DNA of 64,000 nt from NCBI GenBank assembly GCA_013397435.1, contig VZRG01000358.1, positions 455,268 to 519,267 on the forward strand, given 5' to 3'. The notes under the pieces are model-generated. The model did no database searches. It had not been told where the DNA came from and saw only the letters and a list, made by a program, of their open reading frames with translations. A program made the translations under genes and the position numbers. This document shows, in pieces, positions 49,718 through 60,860 of the stretch (the stretch's first letter is position 1; every line of letters begins with the position of its first letter). The DNA comes from Erythrocercus mccallii (Eukaryota > Chordata > Aves > Passeriformes > Dicruridae).

Positions 49718-50028
49718 GATTCATGGAATAGTGTGGGTTGGAGGGGACATTTAAAGAATCATCTACTCCAACACCTTTGCAATGAGCAAGGACATCTTCA
49801 GCTACATCTGGTGGCTCATAACCTCATCCAACATGACCTCAAATGTCTCCAGGGATTTGGTTTTTTTCTGGCAGATGAGTAATCTGCAACCTGTTCCAGT
49901 GTTTCAACACCCTCACTGTAAAAAGATTTCTCCTTCTATCTAGTGTGAATCTACACTTTTTTTTCGTTTAAGATCATTATACCTTGTCCTACTGCAACAG
50001 ACCCTACTAAAACATCTGTCCACGATGG
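49718..50028 (-). mobile_element. CR1 LINE 3' fragment
   Basis: ATTCATGGAATAGTGTGGGT, TTGGAGGGGACATTTAAAG, AATCATCTACTCCAACACC, CAACCTGTTCCAGTGTTTC, ACACCCTCACTGTAAAAAG and CCTTGTCCTACTGCAACAG follow the order of a reverse-complemented CR1 3' end. It is 5'-truncated and moderately diverged, and seems to be the same subfamily as the copy at 51.9 kb. The plus-strand frame overlapping its left end (49484-49882) is antisense to it and not a gene. Confidence 0.9.
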
Positions 50029-51265
50029 ATACCAAAGACAGCTGGTAAACATACATACAGGCATTAGCATTGTCCATGACTTCCCAGCCCTAATTAGTGC
50101 TGTGATGTTATTTTTAAAATACTGCAGTCCCTGAAAAATACTGGGGAAAACAAAAATAAGGAGCCTTCTGCAGGATTTTGTGCTGCCTTGGATATATCTT
50201 GAGCAGTGTCTAGGACATACTAATGAGTCTGTCAGTGAGCATATAAATGAACATACCATTTCATACTTGCCTTCACAAGCCTCTGCCATGGATTGGCCTG
50301 AAAGGTCATGGATTACACTTTTTTTGATCTTGACAGAGGGTTTCCAAGGCATTTAGTGTTTACTTACCTATGTCTAGCACTAGAAAAATGACCATTTGAA
50401 ATGATGTCTCTCAAAAATAGTCAATAAACATGTTAGAAATAATAGCTGTACATAATTTAGTAATAAATTGAAACTTGCACTAAGACTTTTAAGTTGAATC
50501 TTAAACACACATAGATTTAATATTGCTTCATATATAATTTAACCATTAAGTAAACTATTACATAAGTCATATGAAAGAAAGTAATGTTTATCTGGCAATG
50601 GACTTTACATGAATAAATCCCAAAATTATTCTTGCCTGGATATTGCTGGCCTTTAATTTTATAAAGATTACGATTCTAAGGTTATAGATGTGAGATATGT
50701 CAGAAATATCTAGAAAATTATATAGTGCTGGCAGCTTTAGGTACAACAATGAATATTCTCTACTGCCCTTTTTTCTCCCTCAAGTTCCTCCAGCCAACAC
50801 GGAAGAGTCCCAGCCCTACTATGCTTATAAAAACTGACATGATTACAGCCCCTGGCTATTCAGTAGCTTTCCTGTTTTTAAATACATTGAAGCCTCAGAA
50901 AATGAAATGCAAGGAGCAAGGATGAAATGAGTGTCTTGTGTAAACTGTGTACTCTGAACTGAGTTGTGAGGCACACAAAGCTTTATCAATACTTGTTAGT
51001 ACACAGGGAAAAGTTTGTCTCCTACAAACAAATGCATACATATAAAAGCACACAATGTTGTTCAAAACAAACACTCCAGCAACGAAGCAAGTTTCAAACG
51101 TTTCTACCTTCAAAATCAGTTTTCCTTTTTAGTTTATAGGTTTTTGGCACAAATTCTTCCTGAAATCACAGGAATCTTGTGGTAACTCACAAGGAAAAGG
51201 ATATTTTTTTTAATTTATTTAAAATCTGGTTGGGGAAACAAGGAAAAGGACTATCACTCCTCACC
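50029..51265. other. AT-rich DNA between CR1 and LTR
   Basis: No gene found. A 133-codon minus-strand frame (49951-50352) begins here and runs into the CR1 fragment. It shows no known domain. Confidence 0.45.
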
Positions 51266-51760
51266 TGTATAATGCCTAGTTATAGGAAAAGGAAATAGAG
51301 GTGGGCCTTGCCCCTGATAAGTAACAGCTGTGTTAATTACCCAATACAGCCTCACCCCTGATGAGTCACAGCTACATCCAATAACGAAAAGTGTGATAAA
51401 AGGCAGTGGGTTATCTGGTGAGGGAGAATCATGAAGAAGAAGGGTCTTGGGGGAAAGAATCACTGCTGTGAGGTCAGTCTGGGTCTGCAATTAGAGCCGG
51501 TCATTGGAACCTGCAGTCATAGTCTAGCTGGGTAAAAGCCTGCAGTCAGTCTGCACACTAATACCTGCAGTCATAGTTTAGCAGGGAATAACCAGCACTC
51601 AGAGGCTGCAAGGGAAACCTACAGCAGGAGCTTGCTGTAGCCACAGTCAGTGAATAGTTGGAGTCAGGATGGCTGAGCTGTAAAGAGGAATAAACCAGGA
51701 CCCTTTTCATGCCGTGATAAACAAGAAGTCTGTGTCTTGGCTCATTTCTACCCTCTGACA
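51266..51760 (+). mobile_element. Avian ERV-type LTR (probable solo)
   Basis: The block is more GC-rich than its surroundings and shows LTR layout on the plus strand. A TGTATAATG start is possible at 51266, followed by a TGATGAGTCACAGCTAC segment (51358-51374), a TATA-like GATAAAAGG at 51395-51403, an AATAAA at 51689-51694, then CATGCCGTGATAAACAAG and TGTGTCTTGGCTCATTTC, ending CCCTCTGACA at 51760. The word CCTGCAGTCA occurs three times (51510, 51539, 51564) in a short internal tandem array. No target duplication was found beside the proposed ends, so the ends are provisional. The 113-codon minus-strand frame at 51558-51899 is antisense to the element. Confidence 0.6.
51395..51403 (+). promoter_or_regulatory. 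TATA-like box of LTR
   Basis: GATAAAAGG lies centrally in the LTR, about 290 bases upstream of its AATAAA. The preceding TGAGTCA (about 51362-51368) equals an AP-1-type consensus. Function is inferred from LTR layout only. Confidence 0.35.
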
Positions 51761-51945
51761 AGGAGGCTGATGCAACCCAGTATTTTGAGTTGGCACACAG
51801 GAATGCAGAGACCAGATGTCTTTTATCTGGGGACTTCAGACACATATCTTCATGGTTTCTCCATATAGAACTTCTGGGAAGAAGAGGAAAGGAAATCACA
51901 CAGAAATATTTCAGCTGTGCTTAAGCATCACTAATTGAGAATTTT

Positions 51946-52590
51946 AGGATCCTAGAGCCCTGGTTTGGGTTGGTGGAAACATTTAAAGGTCACCTAGTCC
52001 AATCCCCTGTAATAAACAGAGACATTTTCCACTAGACAGGCTGCTCAGGGCCATATCTAACCTGACCTTGAAAGCTTATATGAATGAGGCATCTGCCATT
52101 TCTCTGACTAACCTGTTCCAGTGTTTCACCACCTTTATTGTAAAAAATTTCTTCTGTTTATCTAGTCTGAGTATTCTCTCCTTTTGTTTAAAACATTGAA
52201 TAATTGTTGTATCACAACAGGCCCAACTAAAAATTATTTTCCATCTTTCTTGTCTTCCTTCTTTATGTACTGGAAGGTGTGTATAAGGTCTCCTCAGACC
52301 CTTCTTTTCTCCAGGATGAACAACACCAACTCTCAGACTTTCCTCATGGAATGGGTACTCCAGTCCTCCTGTGGATCAACTCCAACAGGTCCATAATTTT
52401 CCTGTGCTGAGGACTCCAGAGCTGGACATGTTGTTCCAGGTGGGTTCTCATCAGAGCAAAAGCATGGATTCACCTCCCTTGATCTACTGTCAACCCCCTT
52501 ATGCTGCATCCCAGGATATGGTTGGCTTTTTGGGCTGCAAGCACACATTGCTGGATCATATTCTGTTTTTCAATTCAACCATTTGTCTGC
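51946..52590 (-). mobile_element. CR1 LINE 3' fragment
   Basis: It opens AGGATCCTAGAGCCCTGGTT and GGGTTGGTGGAAACATTTAA, then AGGTCACCTAGTCCAATCC, GACAGGCTGCTCAGGGCC, ACCTGTTCCAGTGTTTCACC, ACAACAGGCCCAACTAAAA, GGTCTCCTCAGACCC, CTCCAGGATGAACAACACC, CTGAGGACTCCAGAGCTGG, GCATCCCAGGATATGGTTGG and ACATTGCTGGATCATATTC. That is about 640 bases of reverse-complemented CR1, including the end of ORF2. It sits less than 200 bases from the LTR. Plus-strand frames over its right half (up to 139 codons) are antisense artefacts. Confidence 0.93.
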
Positions 52591-55500
52591 GGTTTTTTTC
52601 TCTTCCTTTTCTTTCCCCAGTCAATCTTCCAGCATCTCTCTTGCACTCCCTTTTGCTCCATATTCTATCACAAAATCCTGTTTGCTTTCCAATAGACCTG
52701 ATAAACTGCTCTGGCCATATTAGGTATTCCGTAATAGCACTGTTGAAAATAATTTCAGCTATTCATAATGTGTTTCCTATCCCACACTAACACTGCTTTC
52801 TGTCTTAATACTAGGCTTTTATGTGTGAGGACTTATGGTGATCAAAATGCGTAACTGATTCATTTAAAAAGTAAACCAGCAAAATTAAAAACAATTTCTT
52901 TTTTCTAGTAGGATTGATTTACCATTCTAGTACACACCCACACAAATTGTTCTTCTGGTGAATATAAAGAGTAGATAACCATAAACAGGAACAGAGACTG
53001 GAATTTTGGCTATTGCCGAACCTAGCACTGCTGACTGAATATATGCATATCAAATGGTGTTGAATATATAGAAGTGCCTTTGTGAAGCCAGGTTAATTGA
53101 TACTTGAAAGAATATATGGATGGTATAGAAATACAATACACCCAACTCTCAAATGCAAGATACTGTGACAATTGCTTCAAGATTCATTAACGCTTTGTGT
53201 CAAATTCCCAGCAGGATTTCTTGATAACTCCCTTAGATTTGACATTACACTTTTAACCTTTTAGTCTGAATGCATGTTTTAGACTAGATAGAGTTTTCAA
53301 TTCTACAAGCTCAAAATAGACAAAGTAAATTGGGCAAAACTTCCAGTAATTAATGGGTTAAAATGTAATGTTACAAATTCATATAAATTAGACTATATAT
53401 ATTTAGTTATACAGCCAATAATCTAAAACTGAACATACCAATTTTTTAAGCATACACATATCCCATGCTGAAAACTGAAAATTGTAGGGAAAACCCCTGC
53501 TGGGATGCAATTTCTAGGAGATATTTATTTGACCTCTGAACTTACCTTTTCAGTCCTATTCTTCAGGAAATTGTTAAATACATTTTAATAGCATAATTTC
53601 AATGTTTTCTGTGTTTCTTTCCTTATTTAAAGTAGAACTATATTTGCAACATAAAAAATATGGAAATACTTGTTCTAAGAATTACAGAAGAAATAAACAG
53701 ATTTTCATCATGTCTATTGCTTTATTATGAATACTGTTGGCTATTAAAGAATGCAATTATTAAAAATTATAAAGATTAGATCATCTAATTATTTTCCTCA
53801 TTTAAAATTAGGTTCTGGGGAAAGATAGTCTGTTCTGGAAATTTATGTCCATTTCAAACAAACAAAAGTCATCCTTAAAAATATAAATTGAAATATGGTC
53901 ATATTCTAAAAACATAAATCCCATCTTGCAAATTCTCAGGAGTTTGTAACTTTTGATAACTCTGTTGTCTGGGAAAAATTCACAGGAGTAAAATGAAAGA
54001 AAGAGCAGAGTTCATCTTTAAATATGAGATTCAAGATGCCTAAATTTAATAATTTAGCAAGAATATAAGAAATGTATGCTTCATGGCTTGTAATATCTCT
54101 ACATCTAATAGAAACATAGACATTTCTTAAGTGTGATTTATCTCCTTATCTTATGCATCACATCTATGATGGGATGAATTGCACTCTAAAGAGCCTGCCT
54201 GTCCTTTCACCCTATTGTGTTATTACTATGAAGCTGGGGATTTTGATTTTGTTGAAAGTGGGTCTAGGTTCCTGAGAGGACTATATAAAGAAATAGCTTG
54301 AGTTGCAAGAGAAAATATCCATAACTGGAGTTTAGCTGCAATAATATATGAGACAAAGAGAAGCTGGAAGATATAAAATTAACCCTAGACAAAATTTTCA
54401 TTTGTGCTTAAAGCCAAGGAAAGGTGCAAGCAGCAGAAATCTCAATTAGTTATGAGAAAATTGTTATCACTGCCTTAACTGAAAATTGGTGGAATATTTT
54501 ATATTGTTAGAAAATTGGAATCTTCTATAGCATTTTTAAGAATAACATGATGATTAAAAAGGCAAAAGGGACAGAAGACTGAGGAAATTACTTAGTTAAT
54601 GCTTGCTATAAATCAAGGAAACAAAGGTGAGAATTCCAAGTTTGTACCTGGAGCAGTAGTCTTTGAAGCAGGAGCCAAAATAAGGTGTTATGGGGGAATT
54701 GTGTAACAGATTTCAGAAAGTGCTACACAGGGCGGTAATAAAATGTTGAGGTAGCTAAAAATTTTAGATAATGATTTTTTGAAATAAAAGTTGTTGTTGT
54801 GCAATTTGTACCCAAAAATTAGTAACTGTACTTTGGATTTCACATTATTGCTGAAGATTAATTGAATTAATGCATTCAAAATTGGTATTTTGTGAAATAT
54901 ATACAGTTAGGGTAAATCCTCAACCAAATTATTTGTGGTTGTTCAATGAGAATTTTAAAAAATCCACAGTTTTTTGACAACTATTAAGAATAAAAACTCC
55001 CACAACTTATCAATTTGAGAATGCACTTAGAAAATTATGTAATAATTTTTTAAAACTTAAAAATGATGCAGAGTTGAGAAGATTCTAATAAATGTTCCTA
55101 GTATGTACTTAAAGAGATTCTGGCTGATATTCTTGTAAAGCAGAAGATGATGAAATAGTTTCCAGCCCATTAGTAACCAAGACTTATGCTAATGGCTCAT
55201 AGGAATAAACATCTTTAAATCAAATACACTAGAGAAAATATCCAAGTGCCTTAAAAAAATGTGCAGCTGAATGATAAATGACATTTTAATAAATGTTTTA
55301 ATATTAGAGATACTGATGCCAGTGTTTATACAGAACAAGCAAAACAGTCCAATATAAAATTCCCTTCATGAATTCATGGCTCAATATGATGGGTTGTGTG
55401 TAGTCAGATAGTACTTCTAGGATTTAATTTAATTACAGATGGATGAACTTCAGGGACTTGTGACATGTGAATTAGAAAATTTAATGAATCCATTTTTTAA

Positions 55501-55933
55501 TTGAACTTTATTTCTTGTAGGAGTTTTTCTTTACTTATTGCAAAAAGTATTTTAGGCAAAGAACACGTACTGTCATGAGAAGAAAACAAAATTAATTTGA
55601 TTTCTATGCCTGATTGTGACTCTATCCTTGATTTTTCCATGGTGACCTGTTTCCAGAGAAGACAGTTACTGGTAGGTTTCACAGTTGCTTATACATCCTG
55701 CTTTCTTCATTTTCTAGATCGTTTAACAACACAAGATCTGATTTTCAGAAATTATAAAAGCTACTAATGCTTAAGACATTTAGAGTAATTTGTTTTAATA
55801 TACAAATATTCAATATAGCTAAGTGCATTGAAAAATCATGTCTGAATTATCTCTGATTCACAAAAAGGTTTTTTTGTTTGTTTTAAAATATATTTAATGT
55901 TTTTCTAAATCTTGAAGATAGTCTAAATATTGT

Positions 55934-55975
55934 TTTAATGAGACTGCTAGATAAAAGTTTAATGAGACTGCTAGA
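55934..55975. repeat. Tandem duplication, period 24
   Basis: TTTAATGAGACTGCTAGA occurs at 55934-55951 and again at 55958-55975. Confidence 0.88.
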
Positions 55976-58629
55976 AAAACATCAAGTACCTTTGATCAAT
56001 GGCATAGTAAAAAGCCAATAAAATTGCTAGCAATTCTGCTTCCTCACAGTGGTTGAATAATATACAGGAAGTATATATTTAGGTCCAGAAAGAAAACCAA
56101 ATAAGCTCAAAACCATTATAAACTCATCTGTAAGGAACTGTTGCCCATTCTTCCCACTGAATTAGAAGAGGTAACGTGGAAAACCAGTTTGTGATCAAAT
56201 CCTTCAGAACCGTGTCACTCTGAGTATGCACCAAGAGCACAGTTTGCTTTTGCACAAGAAACCCTCACTAAGCTTCCCCAAGCAGTCTGTGTCAACAGGG
56301 CTCTGATAAGCAACGTGGGACTTGAGGAAGAAGAATAGATGCTGAACATAACTTAAACAGAGGAGGAGAAAAACATGGGGTTTCTACCAAGTGTACTTTG
56401 GAGTTACCACTGAGTTTTCTTTCAGCAGGAGAGCTCAGCTTCCTAGTAAGGCTTGTATAACAGCAGTTCATGATGCATCTGAATATAGATCCTTCCATCA
56501 TCTTTCCTCTGTTTTGCAGACATCCTGAAGCCACAAGACAGGTATCACACAAGCATTAAGGCCACAAGGACCTCTCAAATATCACAGAAGATTGGAATAT
56601 ATAGAAAGCACATCAGATGACAGCCTGCCAGGAAAATTATCCTCCCATTGCAATCCATTAATTGTGATTACTAGCTCTTCAAGCTGATACAAATCCTTAT
56701 ACCACAGATTTTTACTTCTATATTTGTTTTTGTTTTTATTCTGAAGTCAGGCTTTGCTGAGTCTTTTTCTCATGTAGAAAATACATATTTTGGACCACTA
56801 TCAGTAACAATCCATTTTCTTCCACCTGACAGTACAAGAAACATGAAAAATGAACTATCACAAAGTTCTTTGCATGGTCAGTGATCCAAACAATGACAAA
56901 GATTTTCTGTAACTTTGACATATAGCAAATTATTCCTTCATGAATTCTTTGTGAATGTAAAGCGAGAAAATTTATGTAAAAAATAGTTATGTCCTAAATC
57001 ACTTGCAAATCTGTACCTTCTAGTCTCAATTAAAAAAAAAAAAAAAAGTAAATTTAACATACCAAGTCCTAAGAAGCTACTTTGTGACACAAACAAACTG
57101 TTGTCCCAAATCTAAGTCATGTTGATTACACCAGCAGGGTGAAATAACACCATTTGGAAATTTTATGTGTAATAAAAATACTAACAACAAACCAAATCAT
57201 TTTACTGTCACCTCTCAAAAAAGTGACATTCACATTTGCAGCATCTTAGATTTACTCAGCTTAGAGGTAGGATTTTGAAGCATGGTGGGGACATGTGAGA
57301 CATGGGCAAAGCCCCACCTGAACAGTTACCGGCAAACCAATTCCCTTTGGCCCTCACGGATACTGAGCTCAGCTGGTGTTTTCTTTGTAAGAGGCAAAAC
57401 GTTTCAGTGAGTTTGAACCTCTTGTAGAAGTTCTGGGAACAATGCAATATTATTGCACAAAAGTTACCGAAAAGCTAAAGTTATCTCATAACAAGACCCC
57501 TGAGAAGCAGGAATTTAGTCCCCATGGCACAATTTTGAATCTTTCTCCTCAAGTTGTTACAACACAGGAACAGAAGTTGAAAACTATTGTTTGAGACAGA
57601 ATCTCCAGCACTGTTACCGAAAGCAAAGCACAATTAAGATGAATAGACAAAATTATCTTTAAAAGCAGACAATTAAATGTAACTGTAGGAACTACTTTTA
57701 AGAGAGAAGACCTAAATGATGAATGCAATTTTTGTCTGATGTCTGTGAATCTCAAAATGCCTTGACCGAAAGCTTTGCAAGAGTTTCATGTTGCACATAG
57801 TGTGCTAAATAAGGAGATTTTGTAAAAAACTGTCACAAATTCACCTTTTTTGCTAAACTCAGTGGGTAGCAGAAATTAACTAGAAATATTTCAAGCTTAA
57901 ATAACTTCCCACCGAAGATAACAAACAACAACAAATTTATATTATATCAAGGATCACTGAAATAGATGAATGAATACACAGAATAAAATATGAAGAGCTT
58001 CAGAAAAAAATAAACTGTGAAAAACCTACTCTAAGCAAAAGTGAAGCCCAGTGTACTTCGACAAACTATTGATACTTGGAATGATTTGGCCTCATACCTT
58101 TACAGTGATTTCTATGAAAAAATACAGAATAATATGTTTGACTATGAAGTATTTGTCTTACATGGAGTAGAACTGGACTGAAAGTGTAAACTCTCAGTTG
58201 CATCATCTGACCTGCAAAAAACTTTTACAGTTTTTGAAATGTGGTTGAAATCAGATCAGTTGAAAGTGAAAAGTAATTTTCAGAATAATCTGTTCATTCT
58301 GATTTCATTTTGAATACAATTATTTCAGGATCACTTCAATAAATATTATCTGAGGTTTAAGCATGAGATATGTTGACAAAAGAAGAAAGATTAAAAGAAA
58401 CATAAGAAGAGAGAAAACTGAGCTTTACAAAACCACACTAAAGACTAAAGCCTATTTTTCAGCCATACAAGGATACCGTGTCCGCTCAACACTAAAAAAA
58501 AATAGAGTCAAACAAAAAAAACCCAAACAAATGTAACCTTGATTTATTACATTTGGTTTTAATTTTAGTATTAAATCTTGGTTTATTACATTTTCTAAAG
58601 AAAAAAAAGAAAAAGTATGCAACAATCTT

Positions 58630-58652
58630 TCCCCTTTTTGAAAAAAAGGGGA
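58630..58652. repeat. Perfect inverted repeat (10-bp stem)
   Basis: TCCCCTTTTT pairs with AAAAAGGGGA across a three-base loop (GAA). Confidence 0.85.
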
Positions 58653-58810
58653 TAGAAAAGAGGGAGAAAATAAAAAAACAGACAAATAAAATAATATTTA
58701 AGTTTGATTTATTTTTTGAGTAATATATTTCCAAAGATTCATATATAGAAAGCTAAACAAGATGTAATCTGCATGTATGTTTATATATGTTTATACAAAA
58801 AATAAAACCC

Positions 58811-58869
58811 CATATATAAATATACATATATATTTTTATAATAACATATATAAATATACATATATATTT
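58811..58869. repeat. TA-rich tandem duplication, period 34
   Basis: CATATATAAATATACATATA begins at 58811 and again at 58845, both followed by TATTT. This is a two-unit minisatellite inside very AT-rich DNA. Confidence 0.8.
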
Positions 58870-59376
58870 GTATCAAAAAATTCTTTTAAAGTAGTAGGTG
58901 ACATATTCCCTTTACCCTGATCTAGAATATTTTAGATATAGAGGTATATTAATATAAAGGTGCATATATACATAGACAGGTATATTTATTCACTCACAAA
59001 CACGAATGTGAAAGTCTGAATATATACATATGTGTACCAAACAGTTAGAATGGGGTTTTTTTGACAATCACTCTATATTTTCAGTAGTTGGATTCAGTTT
59101 AGAAATCCCATGTAAAGATATTTCCTCTCTATAGAAAAGCTCAAGAAACAATACATGCATGTAGCATATGATCACTGTAATTCATGCGAGAATAATTGTT
59201 TGTGTGGTGAACTTTTGATCTGGATCAGAACATCACTCTAGTTTGAAAATTGTAATGAAATATACCAACAAATTGCCTGAACATGGATTGTTTCCCTAAC
59301 TTTGTTCATAGCCCAGATGCACAAGTGGAGATGGTGCAGTAGCATCAGCAAAGCATCAGGAACACCTGAAGGTGGT

Positions 59377-59962
59377 TGTCATGGTTTAAATTCAGCTAGC
59401 AACTAAGCACCTCATAGCCGCTACTTACTGACCAACAGTGGGATAAGGGAGGAAATTGGAAGAGTAAAAGTGAGAAAACTTGTGTGTTGAGACAAAAATA
59501 ATTTAACAGGTAAAGCAAATATTGCATACACAAGCAAATCAAAACAAAGGAATAATTCACTGCTTCTCAGCCATCCCCAGGAAAGCAGGTGTCCTTCACA
59601 AGTAATGGCTACTCATGAAGACAAATGCTATCACTTCAAACTTCCCACCCATTCCTTCTTCTTCCCTCAGTTTTGTATGTTGAGCATGATGCCACATGCT
59701 ATAGAAGATCCCTTTGATCAGTTGGTGTCAGCTATCCTGGCTGTGTCCCCTCTTGGGAGAGACAAACATTAGTGCAAACAATTGGCCATTTGCAAAGGCA
59801 GCAGTGTTTTGCTGAGGATGTGCAGGATCACAGCCCAGGATCAGAGGGGGTGAGCACAAATCACCAATCACCAGGGGCTACAAGCTGGGGTTTGGGCCAC
59901 ATCTGGAAGAGACCAGTGAGAAGTAAATCCTGCAAGGTGGGATAATGCTTTTTATCATGACA
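59377..59962 (-). mobile_element. Avian ERV LTR with inverted TG...CA ends
   Basis: The plus-strand left edge TGTCATGGTTTAAATTCAGC and the text that follows (GCAACTAAGCACCTC, AGTGAGAAAACTTGTGTGTT, CCAGGAAAGCAGGTGTCC, GATCCCTTTGATCAGTTGG, CTGGCTGTGTCCCCTC) match, by recognition, the reverse complement of a widespread avian ERV LTR. The right edge reads TATCATGACA, so TGTCATG (59377-59383) and CATGACA (59956-59962) form the inverted termini expected of an LTR, about 586 bases apart. Read on the minus strand, a degraded TATA-like CATACAAAA lies mid-element (about 59670-59678). No flanking duplication is seen, which fits the possibility that internal sequence continues on the right. Family is most likely ERVL-type. 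Confidence 0.75.
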
Positions 59963-60380
59963 ATATCCTCCCTTACACGAGTGGCTCAGATGTGAAATCT
60001 CCCCTTGGGGAAAGTACTGGGACATTCATGAATAGGCCTGAAATTCTTCCTCCCTGTTGATGGGAGGCTCAGCTACACTGACATGAGAAGGAGTCTTAGA
60101 AGATGTCATAAACCATTAAAGACACCTGAAACACCTCCAGACTCATTTCTGGGGCTTTCCACAAGAGGAAGGGGCATGACACACAGTGTTGCAGGTGACA
60201 GTATAAAATTCTCCCCCACAGCGAAGGTACCTGGGTGTTTCTGTGCAAACCTAAGCTATATTAACCCACTGAACTTTGTGGTTTGGGCCCCCATACCCAA
60301 CAGATCAACACTGTGACCATCACTTTAACAAATGGACACCAAAATTGCAACAAGCAAGTCTCACTGCTTATTCCATGAGG
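59963..60380 (-). mobile_element. Possible retroviral internal remnant with polypurine-like tract
   Basis: Read on the minus strand, the bases just before the LTR are GTAAGGGAGGATAT, a purine-rich run in the place of the polypurine tract that primes plus-strand DNA synthesis in retroviruses. The next 400 bases are more GC-rich than the flanking DNA. No gag, pol or env motif is legible. The 77-codon plus-strand frame at 60083-60316 is antisense to this reading. Confidence 0.35.
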
Positions 60381-60610
60381 GGTGATACCTTTCCTCTCTT
60401 CTATCCCTCTCCTCTTAACACTTCTTACTTTTTATTTTCCTTATAAATTTTCTGAAATGTTGTTTTTATGCTTTTATAGTGCTATATTTCTACGGGTAAT
60501 AACAATAATAATACCTACATCTCCTTTCCATCACATCCAAATTACTGTAAAATATTTTTTATTATTATTTTTAGATATTTACTTATTTAAACATATATAA
60601 ACATTTGTTG

Positions 60611-60860
60611 CGATAATGAACAATGTAAGGACCCCAGGCAGGTGTAAAGGAGTGCTCTTTATTGCCAAAAAACAGGTCTTTTTAAGCATTTAGCTGGTTA
60701 TCAGTTTACATAGTTTTAAGGCACAACAATAATACAATAATTCAGTGTTGTTTCACTCTAATCTGCCGCAAGGGAAAGTCCAATCACTGGTCATAAGCAG
60801 GTGTTCATGGATTTCTCAATATCAGAAGTTAGAGAGTCTGAGTACTACAAAGCTTAGAGA
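60611..60860 (-). mobile_element. Second LTR-type fragment, different family
   Basis: AAGGACCCCAGGCAGGTGTA, GTGCTCTTTATTGCCAAAAA, ACAGGTCTTTTTAAGC, GCTGGTTATCAGTTTACATA, CCAATCACTGGTCATAAGC and AGGTGTTCATGGATTTCTC follow the reverse complement of an avian LTR by recognition. TTTATT at 60658-60663 gives AATAAA on the minus strand. The sequence is unrelated to the LTR at 59.4 kb, so the two are not a pair from one provirus. Both ends are uncertain. Confidence 0.5.

Larger units (their letters stand above)
52591..59376. other. Unique AT-rich intergenic DNA
   Basis: About 6.8 kb with no gene recognised. It contains a 24-base tandem duplication (55934-55975), an A16-type run near 57030-57046, a perfect hairpin (58630-58652), and a TA-rich region with a 34-base tandem duplication (58811-58869). 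All open frames are below 90 codons. Confidence 0.5.

Noticed and set aside
51558..51899. 113-codon minus-strand frame
   Set aside because: Runs antisense through the LTR-like element; no protein motif.
52371..52790. 139-codon plus-strand frame
   Set aside because: Mostly antisense to a CR1 fragment, with the remainder in T-rich DNA and no family resemblance.
60083..60316. 77-codon plus-strand frame with Arg/Pro-rich start
   Set aside because: Antisense to the proposed retroviral internal remnant, and no recognisable domain.
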